Positions 59,995 through 64,000 of a stretch of DNA of 64,000 nucleotides are shown here, piece by piece. The stretch lies in NCBI RefSeq assembly GCF_003265705.1, contig NW_020313005.1:14906979-14970978 (forward strand), read 5' to 3'. The stretch is from Callorhinus ursinus (lineage: Eukaryota > Chordata > Mammalia > Carnivora > Otariidae). The notes beneath the pieces are model-generated. The model did no database searches, was not told the DNA's origin, and saw only the letters and a list, made by a program, of their open reading frames with translations. The position numbers and the translations under genes were made by a program. The first letter of the stretch is position 1. Every line of letters starts with the position of its first letter.

Positions 59995-61064
59995 ATGGTA
60001 AAAAAAAGCCATGAATTCTATGTGCAGTATTCCCCCAGCGCTGGAGTTCTCCTGTTCTCCTTGATCAGTAAACTTGGTCTTGGCTTGCTGGCTGTTCGTG
60101 CTGATCTTCTGGGGGAGGGGCCTGTTGCCGTAGTTTCCAAATGTCTTTGCCGGAGGCGGAATTGCCCCACCCTTGTCGGTCCGGGCTAAGCAAGCTGCTC
60201 GGGTTTGCTCTCAGGAGCTTTTGTTCCCTGCAAGCTCTCGGTACAGCTTTGGAGGACCAGGGCGAAAATGGTGGCCTCCCAATCTCCACCCGGAGGAGCT
60301 GAGAACTCGGGGCCCCGCACCTCAGTGCGCCCACAGAGAACAGTAGTCACTGCCGTCTCCCCGGTCTCCGGCCACACTCCGTACTCACCCAGCCTGTGAC
60401 CGAGCATTTCTATCTCTGGCACCCGACCCCGTGTGGAGTCTCCAAACCCAGAAGATCCCTGCAGTGCACTCCCGTGCCGCTCCTCCCAGGGGAGAAAGGG
60501 GAGTCTCCCCGGCTCTGCCGCTTGTTGGGTCCCTGCTGGAGGAGCAGTGGTCTGACTGGGCCGCGGATCACGGTTTATGGCAACCCTGAGCTGAGAGCCC
60601 GCGCCTCGGCTCCGTCTCTGCAGCCGGCTTCCCCGCTCCGATACCTGGGAGCTCTGCTGCACTCAGGCACCCCCGGTCTTTCTGTGACCCCAAGGGTCCT
60701 GAGACCACACTGTCCCGGGAGGATTCCACCCCCCGCTTAGCCACTGCAGCGACATCCCTCAGTGGATCCAACTTCTAAAAGTTCCGATTTTGTGCTTTGC
60801 TGCTCTATCACTTGCCAGAAGCGGCCGACGGAGGCCCCCTCCCCCGCCTTCTATCCTCCCGAATATCACCTCAGATTCACTCCTCTGCACATCCTACCTT
60901 CCAGTAAGTGGTTGCTTCTCTGTTCAGAGAGTTGTTGCTACTCTCTTCTTCGATCTCCTTTTGAGTTCGTAGGTGTTCAGAACAGTTTGATCCCTATTTA
61001 TCTGAATTCCTGAGACCAGACGAAATCTAGGTCTCCTACACCTCTGCCATCTTGCTCCACCCAC
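59995..61064 (-). promoter_or_regulatory. L1 5' UTR / internal promoter region (copy 2), CpG-rich
   Basis: GC-rich with many retained CpG sites (for example around 60300-60350 and 60590-60640), unlike copy 1. Open frames of 158 and 114 codons (60186-60662 and 60396-60740) come from stop-poor GC-rich DNA and are not genes. Confidence 0.8.
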
Positions 61065-63179
61065 TCTTCTCCCCATTTTTTAATCAGGTAATTTGTTTTC
61101 TTGTTCTTGAGTTGTAGGAGTCTTTATATATTTTTAATATTAACTTCTTATCAGATGCATGATTTGTAAATATTTTCTCCCATTTGGCAGTTTTCCTTTT
61201 CATTTTGTTGATGAGTTCCTCTGCTGTGCAGAAGGCTTTTAATTTGATATAGTCCCACTTGTTTATTTTTGCTTTTGTTTCCCTTGCGTTTGGAGTCAGA
61301 TCCACAAAACATCTCTAAGTCAAATGTCAAGGAGATTATTGCCTATGTTTTCTTCTACATATTTTATGGTTTCAGGTCTTATATTCAATTCTTTAATCCA
61401 TTTTTAGTTAAATTTTGTGTATGGTGTGAGATAGTAGTCTACTTTCATTCTTTTGCATATGGCTGACCACTTATCCCATTTCTACACTCTATCTTCTTGG
61501 CTCTTTTGTCATAAATTAATTGTATATGTGTGGGTTGATTTCTGGGCTCTCAGTTCTGTTCCATTGACCTGTACATCTGTTTTTGTGTCAGTACCATACT
61601 GTTTTGATTACTTTAGCTTTGTAGTATAACTTAAAGTCAATCATGTTTGATGGAATAAATCCACTTGATCATGGTGTATGATCTTTTAAGTTATTGTTGA
61701 ATTTGGTTTGTTAGTATTTTCTTGAGGATTTTGCATCTTTTTTCATCAACAATATTGACCTGTAATTTTCTTTTTATGTGATGTCCTTGTCTAGTGTTGG
61801 TATCAATGTAATGTTGGTCTCATAAAATGTGTTTGAAAGCATCCCTTCCTCTTCAATTATTTGAACAAGTTTAGAAGGATATATATTGAATCTTTCTTTG
61901 AATGTTTGGAAGAATTCACCATGAAGTCATCTGGTCCTGGACTATTGCATGTTGTGAGATTTTTGTTGTTGTTGTTACTAATTCAATTTCCTTACTAGTA
62001 ACTAGGATATTCAGGCTTTCTATTTCTTCCTGATTCAGTCTGGGAAAATTGTATGTTTCTGGGAATTTATCCATTTCTTCTACATTGTTGATTTTTTCAG
62101 CACATAACTGTTCATAGTAGTCTTATGGTCCTTTGTGTTTCTGTGATGTCAATGATAACTTCTGCTCTTTCTTTCTGATTTTATTTACTTGAAACTTCTC
62201 TTTTTTTCTTCATGAGTCTGGCTAAATGTTAGTCAATTTTATCTTTTCAAAGAAACAGCTCTTAGGTTTATTGATTTTTTCAGTGTCTTTTTAGTCTTTA
62301 TTTCTTTTATTTCCACTCTGATCTTTATTATTTTCTTCTTACTACTAATTTACATTTTGTTTGTTCTTCTTTATCCAATTCCTTTAGGTGCAAGGTTAAA
62401 GTGTTTATTAGAAATTTTCTTGTTTCTTGAGGTAGGTCTGCATTGCTATTAACTTCCTTCTTAGGACAGCTTTTGCTGCATTCCATGGATTTCTGTATGT
62501 TGTATTTCTGTTGTCATTTGTCTCTAGGTATTTTTTTTTTATTTCTCTTTTGATTTCTTTGAAGACCTGTTGGTTGATGAGTAACATATTGTTTATTCTC
62601 CATGATTTTTGTGTTTTTTCCCGTTTTCATATTGTAACTGATTTCTATTTTTATTAAAGACCATTGAATTCTGAGAAGATGCTTGATATGATTTCAATCT
62701 TCTTGAATTTATTAAGATTTCTTTGTGGCCCAACATGTGACCTATCATAGAGAATGCCCCATGTGAACTTGAGAAGAATGTTTATTCTGCTACTTTGGGT
62801 TGGAATATTCTGTATTTATCTATTAAATCCATCTGATCTAATGTCTTTTGAGACTAATATTTTCTTATTGATTTTCTGTCTGAACGATCTATCTATCTAT
62901 TACTATAAGTGGGCTGTTAAAGTCCCCTGCTAGTATTGTATTACTTTTAACTTGTCCCGTTTGGTCTGTTAATATTTGCTTTATATATCCTGGTTATCTT
63001 ATGTTGAGTGCATATATATATATTTGCATGAATTGCCTCCTCTTGCTTGATCAACCCTTTTATCATTATATAGTACCCTTCTTTGACTTTTATTATAGTC
63101 TGTTTTAGAGTTTCTTTTGACTAACATGAGTATAGCTATACCAGCTTTCCTTTCATTCAACTTCTCTTCATTCTTACTT

Positions 63180-63375
63180 TTTTTTTTTCTTTAGGAAGAG
63201 AGAGCAAGAGAGAGCTGGGGTTGGGGGAGGGTCAAAGGGAGAGGGAGAATCCCAAGGGGGCTCCACACCCAGCACAGAACCCCATGTGGAGCTCAATTTC
63301 ACAACCTTGAGATCATGACCCGAGCCAAAATCAACAGTCAGACACAACCAACAGAGCCTCCCAGGTGCCCCTGTC
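63180..63375 (-). mobile_element. SINEC on minus strand in L1 'B'
   Basis: T-run and AG-rich left end, 'gatcatgacccgagcc' body and 'cccaggtgccccc'-like right end. A short duplication CTTACTT flanks it (63173-63179 and 63376-63382). L1 B continues from 'attcttact' to 'tctgaagtt' across it. Confidence 0.9.
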
Positions 63376-63689
63376 CTTACTTCTGAAGTTAATCTCTTAT
63401 AGGCAGCATATAGATGGTTCTTACTTTTTAAATCCATTCAGTCACTCCATGTCCTTTGTTTAATTTAGTCCATTTTCATTTAAAGTAATTATTGGAGGGT
63501 CTGTAGTTATTACCATTTTGTGAATTGTTTTCTATTTTTGAAGTCCCTCTCTTTTTCTTTCTTCTTTTTCTCTCTTCCCTAATGGTTTGACTGCTTTCTT
63601 TAGTGTTACATTTAGATTCCTTCCTCATTTGCTTTTGTGTATTTTCTACAAGTCTTTTATTCTTCATGATTATCATCAGGTTCACATAT

Positions 63690-63830
63690 AACATCATATA
63701 TATAAATATGATGATATATATTTATATTTTATATATAAATACATAATATAAATAAATATATAACATAAATATTATATATAAAATATGATGATATATTTAT
63801 ATATTAAATATTATGAAAATATATAAATAT
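63690..63830. repeat. AT-rich low-complexity tract with ATATGATGATATAT inverted motifs
   Basis: Long runs of TATATA/TAAATA with two copies of 'atatgatgatatat' (about 63705 and 63784). It lies within L1 B upstream of ORF2. Confidence 0.9.
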
Positions 63831-63875
63831 TACAGTCCCTTTTAAGTTGATAATAACTTAAATTTTAACACTATT

Positions 63876-64000
63876 CAACAAGAAGATCTAACAATTGTAA
63901 GGATATATGTTCCCAACATGGAGGCACACAAATATAAAAAACAATTAATAACAAACATAAAGGAACTAGTTGATAATAATACAATAATAATATGGGAATT
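63876..64000 (+). repeat. Plus-strand L1 ORF2 endonuclease fragment, cut by window end
   Basis: From about 63876 one frame on the plus strand reads QEDLTIV, IYVPN, QLIT and ELVDNNT motifs of the L1 endonuclease domain, without stops to the window edge. The same domain of L1 B lies on the minus strand at about 62880-63170, so the orientation switches. This is a different L1 or an inverted segment. Confidence 0.75.

Larger units (their letters stand above)
54750..61064 (-). mobile_element. Near-full-length L1 (copy 2), younger, 17-bp TSD, nested in L1 'B'
   Basis: The 3' UTR begins at the left after a T/A-rich tail. It is followed by ORF2 (to 58278), ORF1 (58360-59271), a duplicated spacer and a GC-rich 5' UTR reaching 61064 ('gggtggagcaagatggcaga' on the minus strand). 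TCTTCTCCCCATTTTTT is perfect at 54733-54749 and 61065-61081. ORF2 survives in long open blocks, but it has a ~760-bp deletion, frameshifts and no intact start, so it is inactive. L1 'B' reads straight across the site when this copy and one repeat are removed. Confidence 0.96.
61065..63870 (-). repeat. Old L1 'B', right part
   Basis: ORF2 continues from the C-terminal region to the endonuclease start: 'cagatgcatgatttgtaaat', 'gggaatttatccatttcttc', 'aaagtcccctgctagtattg'. Sequence upstream of ORF2 follows ('tttgactgctttctttagtg', 'tcaggttcacatataacatc'). A SINEC and an AT tract interrupt it. Confidence 0.8.

Noticed and set aside
60186..60740. Open frames of 158 (minus) and 114 (plus) codons
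   Set aside because: They lie in the CpG-rich L1 5' UTR of copy 2. They are stop-poor by composition only.
1..64000. CRISPR arrays, operons, riboswitches or other prokaryotic systems
   Set aside because: The sequence is mammalian nuclear DNA. The tandem repeats are microsatellites without spacer structure.

Overview
The window is 64 kb of nuclear DNA from a carnivoran mammal, most likely an arctoid caniform (bear, pinniped or mustelid group). The evidence is nine tRNA-derived CAN SINEs (SINEC) of the 'gcacctgggtggctcag' type, several with crisp target-site duplications, plus two near-full-length carnivoran-type L1 elements. Neither the typical dog SINEC_Cf form nor the typical cat-type SINE form is present. 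I found no exon, CpG-island promoter or host gene that I could defend. All open frames longer than about 110 codons are L1 ORF2 pieces, shadows of L1, or reading through low-complexity DNA. This is a gene desert whose content is layers of retroelements.

Layout: 1-3650 is an old HAL1-like half-LINE, followed by a MaLR/MLT1 provirus-like unit carrying a SINEC. 3650-14400 is mostly ancient, decayed repeats (MIR, L1M, an unclassified mammalian repeat) and unique sequence. 14397-21389 is a 7-kb L1 on the minus strand with an 11-bp target duplication and a 100-N assembly gap. 21625-29640 is a MIR element split by an ancient class I (gammaretrovirus-like) provirus. That provirus has two LTRs, a 4-bp GTTC duplication, a Leu-tRNA-like primer-binding site, a broken protease, a broken env, and later SINE and L1 insertions. 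31109-31145 is a copy of the 5' half of tRNA-Lys(CUU). 32490-35165 is an old L1 interrupted by a second L1 with a 16-bp duplication, itself carrying a SINE and an MLT1 LTR. 35-42 kb is mainly unique sequence with MIRs and SINEs. 43010-47500 is an antisense ERVL pol region with its LTR.

50670-64000 is a Russian doll. Old L1 'A' contains a 3'-truncated 5S rRNA retropseudogene (52861-52940) and is followed by old L1 'B'. 'B' is split by a younger near-full-length L1 (54750-61064) with a 17-bp duplication. The window ends in a plus-strand L1 endonuclease fragment that lies head-to-head with B.

No new functional system was found. The most interesting items are two tailless RNA retropseudogenes (5S rRNA and a tRNA half), a 48-bp micro-insertion resembling an L1 3' end, a hairpin consistent with a template switch inside the younger L1, an assembly gap whose true size can be estimated from its paralogue, and several insertion histories that can be read from exact duplications. 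Family names of ancient repeats rest on remembered consensus features and were not checked with RepeatMasker.
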